From contig JAVHZZ010000001.1 in NCBI GenBank assembly GCA_036250195.1, positions 398,836,117-398,900,116 on the forward strand: a stretch of 64,000 nt of DNA, read 5' to 3'. Every line of letters starts with the position of its first letter. The stretch's first letter is position 1. Position numbers and translations under genes: made by a program. The stretch comes from Mixophyes australis. Taxonomy: Eukaryota; Chordata; Amphibia; Anura; Limnodynastidae. Shown here piece by piece: positions 10,705-22,255 of the stretch. A model generated the notes under the pieces. It had not been told where the DNA came from, searched no databases, and was given only the letters and a program-made list of their open reading frames with translations.

Positions 10705-11995
10705 AATGGATCAAGCTTGTACTGTGATAAGATGCCACCTTTGCAATAAGACGGTTCATTAAATTTCTTCCCTGCTGGATATTCCACAGTCAACTGTAAG
10801 TGATATTATTAGAATTATATTATTAGAAAGTGGAAGCGTTAAGAAACAACAGCAACTCAGCCATGAAGCGGAAGACCATGTAAAATCACACAGGGTCAAC
10901 GACTGCTAAGGCGCATGGTGCGCAAAAGTCGCCAAAGCTCTGCTGATTCCATAGCTGAAGAGTTTTGAACTGCCACTGGCTTTAATGTAAGCACAAAAAC
11001 TGTGCGGCGGGAGCTTCGTGGAATGAGTTTCCATGCCCTAGCAGTTGCATGCAAGCTTCAAATCATCAAGACCAATGCCAAGCATTGGATGGTGTGGTGT
11101 AAAGCACACCAACACTGGACTGTGGAGCAGTGGAAACGTGTTCTATGGAGTAATGAATCACGCTTCTCTGTTTGACAGTCAGATTGGCAAGTCTGGGTTT
11201 GGCAGATGCTGGGAGAACGTTACTTGCCTCACTACATTATGCCAACTGTGAAGTTTGGTGGATTTTGGACAGGGCCCCTCTGTCAGGCCGCTATTAGGGC
11301 CGGGGGGTAGGCACGGATACAATATATCTCCTTTTTACCCGCGGCCGCATCTGATGACATGAGATGCGGCCGCGCCAGCGCAGAGGCGGCCACATCACAT
11401 GACAGGGGATGCGGCCGTGTCATCAATGATGTGGCCGCATCCCGTGTCATGTGATGCGGCCGTCTGTGTGCCCCCCGGCCATCCCTCTCCTAGCCCGCGC
11501 CTGAGGTTGGATAATGGTATGGGGCTGTTTTTCAGGGTTTGAGCTAGGCCCCTTATCTCCAGTGAAGGGCAATGTTAATGCTTCAGCATGCCAAGTCATT
11601 TTGGACAATGCTATGCTTCCAACTTTGTGGCAACAACTTAGGGAAGGCCCCTTTCTATTTAAGCATGACTGTGCCCCAGTTCACAAAGCAAGGACTACAA
11701 AGACATGATTTCATGAGTTCGGCGTGGAAGAACTTGGAAGACAGGCCTGCACAGAGCCCTGACCTGAACCTCATTGAACACCTTTGGGATGAACTGTAAT
11801 GGAGATTGCGAGCCAGGCCTTCTCGTCCAACATCAGTGCCTGATCTCAGAAATACTCAACAGAATGAATGGGCACACATTCCCACTAAAACACTCCAACA
11901 CCTTGTGGAAAGCCTTCCAAGAAGAATGGAAGCTGTTATCACTGCAAAAGGGGGACCAACTCTATATTAACGTATATGTATTTGAATAGAATGGG
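10705..11995 (+). pseudogene. Tc1-like transposon copy with broken transposase, interrupted by a hAT element
   Basis: The sequence follows a Tc1 element from the leader ('tgtgataagatgccacc') through the transposase. Recognisable blocks: KTVRRELRGMSFHAL, then VEQWKRVLWSNESRFSV, then, after an insertion, [34 protein letters not shown], and AQSPDLNLIEHLWDEL. These span the DDE region. The first acidic residue is Asn here (WSNES, where Tc1 normally has SDES), the other two are present, and stops interrupt the frame, so it is inactive. A GC-rich element at 11,270-11,503 splits the VKFGG/GIMVW junction. The 5' terminal repeat is absent and the 3' end is lost near 11,995. Confidence 0.85.
11270..11503. 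mobile_element. GC-rich non-autonomous hAT-like element inside the Tc1 copy
   Basis: The ends are CAGGGCCCC and GCGCCTG. The flanking 8-mers ATTTTGGA and AGGTTGGA agree at 6 of 8 positions, consistent with a decayed hAT target duplication. The 234-bp interior carries six copies of the motif GATGCGGCCG in alternating orientation, including two full GCGGCCGC sites, so it can fold strongly. The interruption of a recognisable Tc1 reading frame gives the insertion point independently. Confidence 0.7.
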
Positions 11996-11999
11996 CCTG

Positions 12000-12320
12000 A
12001 TTCATTACTGATCTTATCTGCCGTTTTTTAGGGATCTTATGAAAATCTTCTCTGTGCATGCCCAGAAAAGGGATATAAGAAGGAAAATCTATTGCATAAG
12101 TTAAGAATTTCTTAAGATGAAAACCCTTCTTAACTGCACTTAAGAAGTTCTCTGTACACTTAAGATAAAAGGGTTGGGAAAGGGAGGGGAATGGGCGGAG
12201 ATTGGGCTGAAATCATACTGACTTAATAAGAGTAGGCGTTTACCTACGGATCCGTCAAGAAGAAATGCTTAAAGTTTTTCTTAACTTCTTGCATATTCTT
12301 AAGGAAGCTCGGGGTCATGT
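12000..12320 (+). repeat. Fragment of a GGGCCTGATTCATTA-type repeat
   Basis: It begins 'gggcctgattcattactgat', matching the termini of the MITEs at 31,818 and 34,422. The interior, with repeated 'cttaag' motifs, differs from theirs. No matching right end was found. Confidence 0.45.
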
Positions 12321-12399
12321 CCAAAACATCTATAGCAGCAATGCTGAATAACATCAATAAACTGTTCAAAAAAAAGTGTTTGTTTAAATATGCACAACA

Positions 12400-13165
12400 A
12401 ACATCTTATCACACTTCACTCAATTTATTTTTTTTAATTTATTTTATATTAATATCAAACATTAAACAATGTTCTCTTTTTTTAAAAACAACCATATTGG
12501 ATGCACAATTGTAATAAATTGCAATGTAAAGAGGCTAATGTGCAATATCTAATAATTAACCTTTTTTGATATTTTAAAAAAACAGCTAATAATAAACTAA
12601 TAATAATATGAAAGACATAACAGCTTAATTTGTTAAAATTGTACGAACTTAAACCAAGCATACTCTTCCATAAGGGACACATAGGAAATCCACACTAACA
12701 TGGGAAGGATATATAAACTCCACAGAGATAAGGCCATGAGTGAGGATTCAAATGCAGGTCCCCTCTGTTGAAAAGTGGATTGTCTAACCACTAAGCCAAC
12801 GTGCAAGTGGAAACAATATGCGCATGACATAGACTAAAATGAAAAGCAGAGCATGAACTTCTCCCATAACAAGCTTTTTTTCTTTTAGAATTTTTATTAA
12901 TGTCAATAATTATACAATGAAATATTCTAGCCCTAAATCCTTGGTAGATGCATAGTTTAAATAATGTGTTATGGAAATCCATTGAGGTATAATATAATAA
13001 TGTTAATAATTATTGGACTTAAAACTGATTGTCATTTTTTTCCTTCTGCTTTTTTTTGGAACCTATGTGGTTTTTGATTTTATCTGTGGATCTTTTTCTA
13101 ATATGGTTTATATCACACTCTTAAAATTCCCTAACATCCTAAAAATACAATTGTATCTTGTTGAG
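12400..13165. other. AT-rich stretch, nothing recognised
   Basis: No coding or repeat family is recognised. The open frames here are short and unsupported. Confidence 0.45.
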
Positions 13166-13177
13166 GAGAGTAAAGGC

Positions 13178-13270
13178 CAGGGCCCTCTTAACAACATTAT
13201 GGGCCCCTGGGCAAAGCAGTGCACCGGGGCCCCTATATATATATATATATATGTAAAAAAAAGAAAAGGG

Positions 13271-13321
<51 letters not shown>

Positions 13322-13334
13322 GTGTGTAAAAAAA

Positions 13335-13368
<34 letters not shown>

Positions 13369-13740
13369 CACATTTTTTATGCACTGGTCAGCCGTCAGCA
13401 CCCCATGAAATAATTAAAAAAAACCAAAACCCTTAACTTACCTTTTAATCAGTTTATTCTCCGATGCGATCCTCTTCACTTTTCTTCACTGCTGCTGCCT
13501 GCTGATTAAAGTTGTTTTCGCGCTGGGGACTACTCCGTGCTGCGCTCCGCAATGGATGTCACGCCCGACATGCACTGCGAGCGCCGCACGGAGGAGGAAA
13601 CAAGGGAGGGAGCCGGATCGCCAGCTGACCGCAAGGTAAGTATTTTCTTTTCTTTTTTTTGCAGGATTTTTTTTTTCAGCACTGCCTCTGACGGGCCCCC
13701 GGGCACCTGCCCATTGTGCCCAATGGAAGAGACGGCCCTG
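13178..13740. mobile_element. Non-autonomous hAT element, perfect 8-bp duplication
   Basis: The ends are CAGGGCCCTCTT and, in reverse complement, CAGGGCCGTCTCTT, followed by similar GGGCCCC-rich arms. A perfect 8-bp duplication GTAAAGGC flanks it (13,170-13,177 and 13,741-13,748). The 563-bp interior has three TA runs (13,233-13,252, 13,274-13,312, 13,339-13,365) and a GC-rich block (about 13,540-13,635) ending in a consensus 5' splice donor, AAG|GTAAGT, with the GT at 13,636. There is no transposase. Confidence 0.92.
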
Positions 13741-14849
13741 GTAAAGGCCTGTTTCATTTTTCAAAACATATACAAATGCATGCACCAAACCGTTTGGACT
13801 TTAAAAAATGGTTACCTTTGTAATCGTGCTGTAAGGGCTGTCTTTGGCCCTGCAGAGATTTTCAGTTGTGAGTTTTTTAGCCATAGCACACACTAGGCTT
13901 GTTAGTCAAATGTATCAGCAAATCACACACTTGCATTCAAAGGGTTAACTTAGTCGAGCTATATTCTTCTCAACAGGCTAATGAATTCATTAGAGTATCA
14001 AGGATGCCAATTGCTAAATTTCTAGATTTAATATACAAAGGTGCAGGGCATTCAAATATATATAAAAAACAATTAATAATCAATTGACATAACATACACA
14101 AGCAAAAACAGTTTAAAATAAAAAGGGGAAATTGCCATGGGAAATTGGCTATGAATATGGACAGCTTATCAATGTAGACAGTGGCAGGTGGGTAGTTTGA
14201 CTGGGGCAGTACACCTGTCAAACCATAACCCAGGTGTCCTAAGGTGAGCTCAGGGGGGACAGAAACCTCCTGTGGAGCAGAAGGGTGCAGCATTGTGCAG
14301 CTCCAGCGGCGCTTGAGCGACCTGCACCAGCGCCAGCCACAGCTTTTAGAGAAGTTAAGGGAGGAGATTTTAAGACGCGAGTTCTCTATTAAACGCCTAA
14401 AATACTGTAATCCAAATATAATTTTTTTTTTTAACAATTACTTTCAAAGAGTTTCAAAGACATGTAACTACCCCTCCAATGCAACATGCTTTTGCCCACG
14501 TGACAAGTTCATTTGTAAATTGCCTTTTTTTTATTCAAACTCATGATCCCACTGCTCTGAGGCAGAAGTGATAACCACTAAGGCAACATGCTGATATTAA
14601 CTCCCATACTGCTTTTAAGATTACACTGGTAGGTGGCTAATGCTCAAATTAGTGCCAACCTCATTTGTCAATATTACAAGGCCTTATCCAAATACCTCCT
14701 GTAAAATGTCTCCCGCATCTGTCAATATATAGTTTAGATAAAGATTTTTCTACAAAACTGGTATATTAATGTAGTACTTATTTTTAGAAACAAAAAATGT
14801 TAGTTCATCATCTCTATGTCATCTAAGGCAAATCCAAGATTTGTTACAC

Positions 14850-15055
14850 ACCATGTCCCCCTCTGTCAACTTGCTTTACACACACACATACATATATGTC
14901 CTCCTCTGCCCACAAGCTTTACACACATGTCCCCTCTGCTCACTTGCTTTACACACACTTATTTCCTCCTCTGCCCACATGACTTACACACACATATGCC
15001 CCCCTCTGCCCACATGCTTTACACACACATATGGCCTCCTCTGCCCACATGCTTA
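14850..15055 (+). repeat. Minisatellite, CTCTGCCCACATGCTTTACA type
   Basis: Six to seven diverged units of about 34 bp contain 'cctctgcccacatgcttta' followed by 'cacacacatatg'. The same unit recurs at 17,430-17,580. Open frames rich in H, T and P here are repeat artefacts. Confidence 0.8.
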
Positions 15056-15305
15056 CCAGTGTCGGACTGGGACATTATGGGCCCACAGGAGGACTGCAAC
15101 ACTAGGGGTAGACCAGAGGGCGTGTGGCCAACCATCATAGAGGAGAGACCAGACAATAAAGGGGGAGTGGTCAGCCCACGAAGGACCGCTAGTACCATAG
15201 TGTAGTTTATAAAGAATGCGGTGTGTATATAAAGAGTACACAGTCTTGACCTGCCCCTTAGATTGGGCAGAACAGTCACCAAAAGTCAGGATTGTCTAAC
15301 TTGAC

Positions 15306-15452
15306 CAGGCTTGGCTAACCTGTGGCACTCCAGGTGTTGTGAAACTACAAGCCCCAGCACACTTTGCCAATATATAGCAGCTTACTGCTGAAAAGGTATG
15401 TTGGGACTTGAAGTTTTACAACACCTGGAGTGCCACAGGTTAGCCAATCCTG
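15306..15452. mobile_element. Short palindromic hAT-like MITE
   Basis: The 147-bp element has arms that are inverted copies: 'ctaacctgtggcactccagg' is mirrored by 'cctggagtgccacaggttag', with 'tttgccaatatatagcagct' near the centre. The ends read CAGGCTTGGC and GCCAATCCTG. The flanking 8-mers (AACTTGAC, CTCTAGAC) match at only 5 of 8, so the duplication is decayed or the boundaries are slightly off. Confidence 0.75.
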
Positions 15453-15499
15453 CTCTAGACTCAGAACATTTGACAGACTATCCTACCTCTTCTTGTCAC

Positions 15500-16300
15500 T
15501 TTTACCACCTTTGGCTGCTGTTTTCTTTAGTTGTGGCTTATCTGGATCCTGGAATCTTGGGGACCCTATTTGGAAAAAATAATGGGTACATTTAGAAAAT
15601 TCCAACCAGCCCCAGCATTAAATCTATAGGACCCACAATTAATACTTAGGCCTTCTGCCAGCCCCAACATTAAAGTAATAGTATTCCCATTTAATAAACC
15701 TATTTTCTTCCCTCCAGACAGCCCCTGCAATAAATTAATCGCATTTAAGTATAATATATAAACCTGTTTCCCGCAACCGTCACTGCCATTAAATACTTCA
15801 TAATTACATTTAATAAATATAACTCATGCTCCTCAAACTCAGCCCCACATTCAATTAATAGCCCCCAAACCACCCCATCTTAAATTAATAGTCCCCACTG
15901 TAAAATTAAATTGCCGCACCTTCACCCTACAAACAAAATAGCACCCATTATTTAGCCACCACCTAACGGACACACATTACATTGTCACAAGCCAGCTGTT
16001 CTATCACACACACATTACTGTGCCCCTTAATCACCATGCTGTGCCTCCTTATGAACACACTGCACCCTCCATGCTGCTTTTGCCTTGCCTTCTCCTGGCA
16101 CCCCCCTCATCACCCTTTGTCATGCTGCTTTGCCCCCCCTTCACTCTCTGCCATGCTGATATTAAAGTAATTTCATCGTTTTCCAATAACCATCGTCTAT
16201 GCGATTTGTATGGTTCCAAAGCACAAGCAAATTATTTAGCAATATCAAAAAGAATTACAGTTCAATAAATAAGTACTGCCGATACATACGCTGCACGGTG
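15500..16300. other. Low-complexity AT/C-rich stretch
   Basis: Repeated motifs of the kind 'ccccaacattaaa..aatag' recur about every 60-75 bp between 15,600 and 15,960, suggesting an old minisatellite. There is no gene. Confidence 0.4.
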
Positions 16301-16429
16301 CTGCGCTCTAATGGATCCGGCTATACAGTCCTTCAGTCCTGAAGACTGTGGCCAGAGTGACTGTAAGCTGATTCCAGGGAGCAATATATATACATTTGGT
16401 GTTACAGTAAATACAATACTGATGACTTG

Positions 16430-16955
16430 GCAAGTTTCCATAAGTTCAGACTTCAGGAAGGTCCAGTGTAATGCAGTCCATAGGTAAGTTCAAATAGGGG
16501 TCAACTCTCTAGAGGATGAATACTAAGAACTAGTTTAAACTGGTCTATTAGCATTACACAGACAATACCATTCTAATCATTTATACCCTATCATCCATAA
16601 CTTGCATACGCAATGTGCGATCCTTTCGGCGTATGAACTGGACGTCTGTGGATAAATAGGGGATTAGAATGATACCAGACATGACATGTTTCCTGGTAGC
16701 TGAATCTTAGATCTCACTAACATGTACATACAACCTTATAATATTTAACTATAAACTAAATAACAACTGTTCATAAAAGACTGTGGATTGGAACTATTAT
16801 AAAAATGAACTATATACAAGTGAATGTGTAAGTGCGAGTATATGCGTGCGTTATTTATTGTGCAATTGCGCCATGACACATGGTGTACTGATCGCAATCA
16901 CACGGTAAAACAATATTAATCAATATACTTTCTTTCATCCAATTATTGACTTTGA
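16430..16955 (+). repeat. Diverged dispersed repeat, copy 2 (possible LTR fragment)
   Basis: This is the partner of 5,275-5,870, with the same block order and orientation. It lies between two C/T-rich minisatellite stretches, so it probably inserted into an older repeat-rich element. Confidence 0.5.
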
Positions 16956-16957
16956 CA

Positions 16958-17155
16958 CTGCTTTGGCCCCCCTTCACACTCTGCCATGCTGCTTTGGTCC
17001 CCCTTCACACTCTGCCATGCTGTCTGTGCTCCCCCTTCACTCTCTGCCATTCTGTCTGTGCTCCCCCTTCACACTCTGCCATGATGTCTGTGCTCCCACT
17101 TCACTCTCTGCCATGCTGTCTGTGCTCCCCTTTCATTCTGCCATGCCTCCCCTTG
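16958..17155 (+). repeat. Minisatellite, CCCTTCACTCTCTGCCATG type
   Basis: Six to seven units of about 30-31 bp contain 'cccccttcacactctgccat' and 'gctgtctgtgct'. A short related stretch lies at 16,110-16,155, on the other side of the LTR-like repeat, which suggests one array was split by that insertion. Confidence 0.8.
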
Positions 17156-17259
17156 CTTCCGTTTCTTCACTTACCTTTTCTATCGGCTTCTTTCTTCTCT
17201 TCTTCTGTCTTCTCTTCTTCTGTTTTCTGTCTTCTTGCCGACTCCTCTCTGTGGCGCTC

Positions 17260-17930
17260 CTCACTGAATGTCGGTTGGGATGATGTCACACCCGACATTC
17301 AGTGCAAACGGAGCAGAGAGGGGGGGCGCCGGTGTCACGTGAGTATTCTTTTTTTTTATTTTAAAGTTTCCCGCTCCCCGCACCAATGAAGAGGGGAGCA
17401 AGCACAACCCTGTGCTTTATAAACATACATGGTCGCCTCTGCCCACATGACATACACACACATATGGTCCCCTCTGTCCACATGCTTTACCCACACATTT
17501 GGCCCCCTTTGTCTACATACTTTACACATACATATGGCCTTCTCTGTCCAAATGCTTTATACACATATATGCCCCTTGCCCATCACATTACCCCTTCTTC
17601 TTACCTTTTCACTACCAGTGACAACACAGGGAGATTTCCAGCAACAATCTCCAGTACTGAGCACCATGTGACTGATGCAGCCACACTCTGTCCGGGATCT
17701 AGCTACTACCTTATGGAGATGTGATGCAGGTAGCCTGGGCGGTCCGGGCATCATTCATTCATAAAATATTGCACTACATCTTGTAATACAATATTCTATG
17801 TATGAATGATGTGGCTGCAGTGAATACTATGCGATGTGACAGCCTTCGCATGGACCGCATAGGCTGCCTGCATTGCACTCCCACAGAGCCCCATAGGCTA
17901 GTACCCCCAGTACCTCCTGATGGCAGCCCA

Positions 17931-17931
<1 letters not shown>
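17260..17931. mobile_element. Right part of a GC-rich hAT-like element with minisatellite
   Basis: It contains 'gatgtcacacccgacattca', which matches the GC-rich block of the 13,178 element, then a splice-donor-like CAC|GTGAGT at 17,339, a CTCTGCCCACATG minisatellite (17,430-17,580), and a terminus whose reverse complement, CTGGGCTGCCATCAGGAGG, matches the right end of the element at 25,056. The left end was not located, so the full length is unknown. Confidence 0.55.

Positions 17932-17961
<30 letters not shown>
17932..17961. repeat. (TA)n microsatellite
   Basis: About 15 TA units directly abut the hAT-like terminus at 17,931. Confidence 0.9.
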
Positions 17962-17964
<3 letters not shown>

Positions 17965-18885
17965 CATAGAATGTTTCATCATTCACATCTGCACCTGCCA
18001 CATTGGAGCTTACTGTCTAAGTACTCTACAACATGCACACTAGTGTCCATTTTGTCAGAAGCCACTGAACCTACCAGAGCACCTGGATAAATCCCAAGCA
18101 AACACTTTTTTCCTATTCCATTCTATCTTAATTAAATAGCTATTATTGCTTACTCTGAACATGAATTGAAATTAGCTGACATTCTTAAAAGCCAAGATCT
18201 AAGATTCAATCTGATACAAAGTATTTCCTATGTGTATAACTAATAACAAGTTCCTAATACTGCAGTAATTTGTTTCAATTACTGTTAATGTATTTCATTA
18301 CAAGAGAATGTAGCAGTTTAATAAGCATTTGGCTGTGATTCGCAGCAGTGATTTTATAATAGCCAAGATATTGTGCAGATCTAAGGGACCATGAGCCAAA
18401 ATTATGGGTCACATTTGTGCTTCACATCCTTTTTCACTGGCAAATACACTTTTTTTCAGTGTGCTCAGATAAAATTAAGATTGTAGAATGCCATAAGTGA
18501 TACCTGATGGGAAACTGTACTCTGTCAATAGATTTGGTGGTCATGGGAAAATTTGTGATAAGCAGTAGAATAATTTATTGATCAAATACATTGATTAGTA
18601 AGTTTTTTCACTGGAGGCAAACTTAAATAAGGTTTACCAAAGTTTAATCCAAAAACCACAACACATGCAAAAGGATAACATATGTTGTGTCATCATTATA
18701 ATAAAAGGGTTTTTAAACTACAGATGTTTCATTTGTTTGCTTGTGCATAACTCCTACGACTTTTTTTCTAAATTAAAACTGTTTATTAGGCATCAGAGTT
18801 AACATACACACTTGAACAGAAAGAGTACGTAAGATATAAGGTCTTAACATCCAAACAGCGCAGTACAGAAACACAGTCTAGTATA
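17962..18885. other. AT-rich stretch, nothing recognised
   Basis: No coding signal or repeat family is recognised. Confidence 0.45.
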
Positions 18886-19105
18886 CAGGGGCGGATTGGC
18901 CATATAACCTACAGGGACTTTTCCCGGTAGGCCGGTGGCCTCAGGATGCCGCCTAATGTCTTTTCTAGGGTTTAAAAAAAAAACCAAACATGTGGAGCAC
19001 CCACATAATTGTGTTGGCTCCACCTACGGTTGATTTGGTCCTGCCCACATGAGGCCACTTCAAAAAAAAAATCCAGGGCCACTTTAAGTTCCCAATCCGC
19101 CCCTG
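18886..19105. mobile_element. Non-autonomous hAT element, 220 bp, perfect 8-bp duplication
   Basis: The ends are CAGGGGCGGATTGG and, reverse-complemented, CAGGGGCGGATTGG (14 identical bases). The flanks are CTAGTATA at 18,878-18,885 and 19,106-19,113. There is no coding capacity. Confidence 0.92.
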
Positions 19106-19887
19106 CTAGTATATCATTGAGGATCAATGTGAGGTCGGCAGTGAGAAAAATAAAATGGGACGGACAAATAGAAAAAGCTGTGCCAATAATGTCAGGAAGT
19201 GCAAAAATTGGTGAGGGAGTGTTTATAATAGAGATCCAGCGTGCCCAACCTTCATGGAGCAAGACTGAAGGATCACTAAGAACGCTGGTTATGATTTCCA
19301 CTTGATAGGTCAGCCCCATACATTTGATGACCATTTATTAAGATATGGGTCAAGGTCTTTCCCTCAGTTCTTCCAAGAAGTGGTAGTTTGGCAGGTAACC
19401 CAACTCAAACTGCTTTAAATAGACAGAGCTGACAGGCAATTAGCCAATCAAGAGAATGCAGGAAGTTTTGAAAAGACCAGGTGTGCGCATGCTCAGTTCA
19501 GACCAGCAAGTGAATGCAGGGAGAGAGAACCAAGAGAAACCGGCAAGAACAGTGACCAAAATGCAGGTTAGCTGGTGCAATGTGTGACAGTGGGTCAGGT
19601 AAGTATGCAGGGGAAAGATGGGGATAGAGAAATTGAGAGGTATGTGGGTTTCTGTAGCAAGAAAAGAAGGGGAGGAGATGAGAAACTGGGGTTCAGAGAG
19701 AATAAAAGGTGGAGTGTGATATAGTAGTTTGTTTTTTTAAACATTCAGGTATGTGAGATATTACAAGGAGCGGTGGGGGAATGAGACAGAATTTACTGAT
19801 TGTAAGTATGTACTTATATCCCTGGGTACTTAAACACAGTAAACTTTATTGGGAGAGAATATACAGTTAAATAAACAGGCTTGGTAT

Positions 19888-20119
19888 GCAGAAGAATTAA
19901 GATTGTCCTTCACTGGAGATAAGGGGCCTAGCCCAAACTCTGAAAAACATGTCCATACCATTATTCCTCTTCCATCAAACTTTACAGTTGGCATAATGCA
20001 GTGAGGCAGGTAACGTTTAACGGCATCCGCCATACCCAGACATACCCATATGACTGCCAGAGAAGCATGATTCGTCACTCCACAGAACACATTTCCACTG
20101 CTCCACAGTCCAGTGTCGG
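19888..20119 (-). pseudogene. Tc1-like transposase fragment
   Basis: In the minus strand the translation contains [15 protein letters not shown] in one frame and [20 protein letters not shown] in another, the same family as the copy at 10,705. Here the first catalytic Asp is kept. Stops and a frame change make it inactive. The N-terminal part and 5' end of this element are at 22,256-22,530, separated by the insertion at 20,120-22,255. Confidence 0.8.
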
Positions 20120-20487
20120 CAGGGCCGGTCTGGCCATCTGACACTTCTGGCAAAAGCCAGAAGGGCCGGTGGCTAGATGGGCCGGCCGACACTTCCCCTG
20201 GCTTTCTGATGGCTGGCTCCTCCCCAGGAACCAGCCACCTCCATTGCGCTGGATCACTCTGCACTGTGCCCTGTAATGTGGACACAGTTTGCAGACTTCT
20301 ATTTTTTTGAATGAGGGATTTTCGCGGGGGTCGCGGGGGGTGGCGCGATTTATGTGGTGGGGGGTCAGGGGGATGCTGCTATTTTTGCTGGGGGGGTGCC
20401 GCGATTTTCGTGGGGGGTGCCACGATTTTTGCAAGGTGGGGAGTTGTCAGGAGTGTGAGAGAGTCAGGGTGGAATGAGTGTAGGAAA

Positions 20488-21215
20488 AGGACAGAGAGCC
20501 AGGGGGAAAAGGGGTGCTGGAAGTGGGGTGACAGAGCCAGGGGGAAAAGGGGGTGCTGGAAGAGGGGTGAGAAAGCCAGGGGGGAAAGGGGGTGCTGGAA
20601 GAGGGGTGAGAGCCAGGGGCAAAAGGGGTGCTGGAAGAGGGGTGAGAGAGCCAGGGGGAAAAGGGGGTGCTGGAAGAGGGGTGAGAGCCACGGGGAAAAG
20701 GGGTGCTGGAAGAGGGGTGAGAGAGCCAGGGGGAAAAGGGGGTGCTGGAAGAGGGGTGAGAGAGCCAGGTGGAAAAGGGGGTGCTGGAAGAGGGGTGAGA
20801 GCCAGGGAGAAAAGGGATGCTGGAAGAGGGGTGACAGCCAGGGGGAAAAGGGGTGCTGGAAGTGGGGTGAGAGCCAGGATGAAAAGGGGGTGCTGGACGA
20901 GCGGTGAGAGAGCCAGGGGGAAAAGGGGTGCTGGAAGTGGGGTGAGAGCCAGGGGGAAAAGGGGGTGCTGGAAGAGGAGTGAGAGATCCAAGGGGAAAAG
21001 GGGGTGCTTGAAGAGAGGTGACAGAGCCAGGGGGAAAAGGCGTGCAGGAAGAGGGGTGACAGAGCCAGGGGGAAAAGGGGGTGCTGGATGAGGGGTGACA
21101 GCCAGGGGGAAAGGGGTGCAGGAAGAGGGGTGACAGATCCAGGGGGAAAAGGTGGTGCAGGAAGAGTGGTGAGAGCCAGGGGGAAGGGGGTGCAGGAAGA
21201 GGGGTGAGAGGGACA
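20488..21215 (+). repeat. G/A-rich minisatellite, 36-39 bp units, about 19 copies
   Basis: Units read 'ggggaaaaggggtgctgg', 'aagaggggtgagagcca' with small indels. The unit lengths are mostly multiples of three, which keeps long frames open on both strands (up to 319 codons on the minus strand). These frames encode only Pro/Leu- or Gly/Arg/Lys-rich repeats and are not regarded as genes. Confidence 0.93.
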
Positions 21216-21854
21216 AAGGATAAGATGGTGCAGGGGCATAGCTAAAAGAAAGTGTAAAGGGAGAGACATCTTAAGAATGGGAATGTCAGGGATGCAGCCA
21301 TCATAAAACACAAGTAGTAATGAAGAATGGGAATGCACAGAGGGGACAAGTGTTAAAAAAAAAAAAAAATAAAGCCTTCATACTCCATTCAGGTATATTT
21401 TCTATACCCCCACTTCTAAATTTCCACTTCGACCACTGCCCTCGGCCCCTGCTCCCGACTGGCTGTGTGAGCTGACAGCTGCTGATCCCTCCTCGCCCAG
21501 CGAAGAACAGAACACAGGATGCCATAATCAGGTAAGTTCATATATTTTCTCGTGTCCAATGTTTTTTTCACCATCCTTTCTTGAACTGGGGGCACTACTG
21601 TGTATCCAATGATGTTTAAAACACTATGTTTTGCTCATTATTGCGCTGTAATGTTTCTTGCATATTATCTGTACAGAGATTTTTATTAAGAGGAAAAAAT
21701 GCTGCTTGTCATACATTTTATCTGTGATTGTGTCAATATATCTATTTTTCTTTGCATTGTAAATGGGGTATTAAGCTGCTCCTGGGACTCACACTCTCAG
21801 TATCTGATATGCTGTACCAATTTTTATTTGTGAATGAGTTTTTGTCTGGTCACT

Positions 21855-22165
21855 ACTATTGATTTGGGGCACTACTATGGCATACTGTTATTTGGGGGCA
21901 CTACTGTATGGCATACTGATATTTGGGGGTGCTACTGTATGGCATAATGTAATTTGTAGGCACAATTGTGGCATAATATGATTTGGGGGCACTACTGTAT
22001 GGTATATGATTTGGGGGCACTACTATGCCACAATATGATTTGTGGGCACTACTGCATGGCCAAATATGAATTGAGGGTAATATTATGTGGCATAATATGA
22101 CCTGAGGGCACTGCGATGTGACATATTATGAGCTGGGGGCACTATGGTGTGACATAATATGAACT
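21855..22165 (+). repeat. Minisatellite, GGGGGCACTACTGTATGGCATA type
   Basis: About nine diverged units of 32-38 bp contain 'gggggcactactgtatgg' and 'cataatatgattt'. It lies inside the hAT-like insertion, just before its right end. Confidence 0.85.
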
Positions 22166-22255
22166 TCTGCCAAAGGCAAGTCTCTCATTGTTGAATATGA
22201 CGGGAGCCCAAAGAATTTGCTGTACCGGGGCCCAAAATTCCTCTTGTCGGCCCTG

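Larger units (their letters stand above)
20120..22255. mobile_element. Large GC-rich hAT-like insertion splitting a Tc1 copy
   Basis: The left end is CAGGGCCGGTCTGG and the right end reverse-complements to CAGGGCCGACAAGAGG, the hAT terminus type seen elsewhere in this window. It holds two minisatellites (20,488-21,215 and 21,855-22,165) and a splice donor CAG|GTAAGT at 21,532. The flanking 8-mers AGTGTCGG and CCTGTGAG do not match, and part of the Tc1 transposase is missing, so this is either two elements recombined or an insertion with a deletion. Confidence 0.55.

Noticed and set aside
13013..13408. 131-codon ORF with Tyr/Ile repeats
   Set aside because: It is created by TA microsatellite runs in the hAT element starting at 13,178.
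20379..21338. 319- and 250-codon proline/leucine-rich ORFs on the minus strand and 198-205-codon Gly/Arg/Lys-rich ORFs on the plus strand
   Set aside because: They lie over a minisatellite whose units are mostly 36 or 39 bp, so frames stay open on both strands. The translations are simple repeats without domain character.
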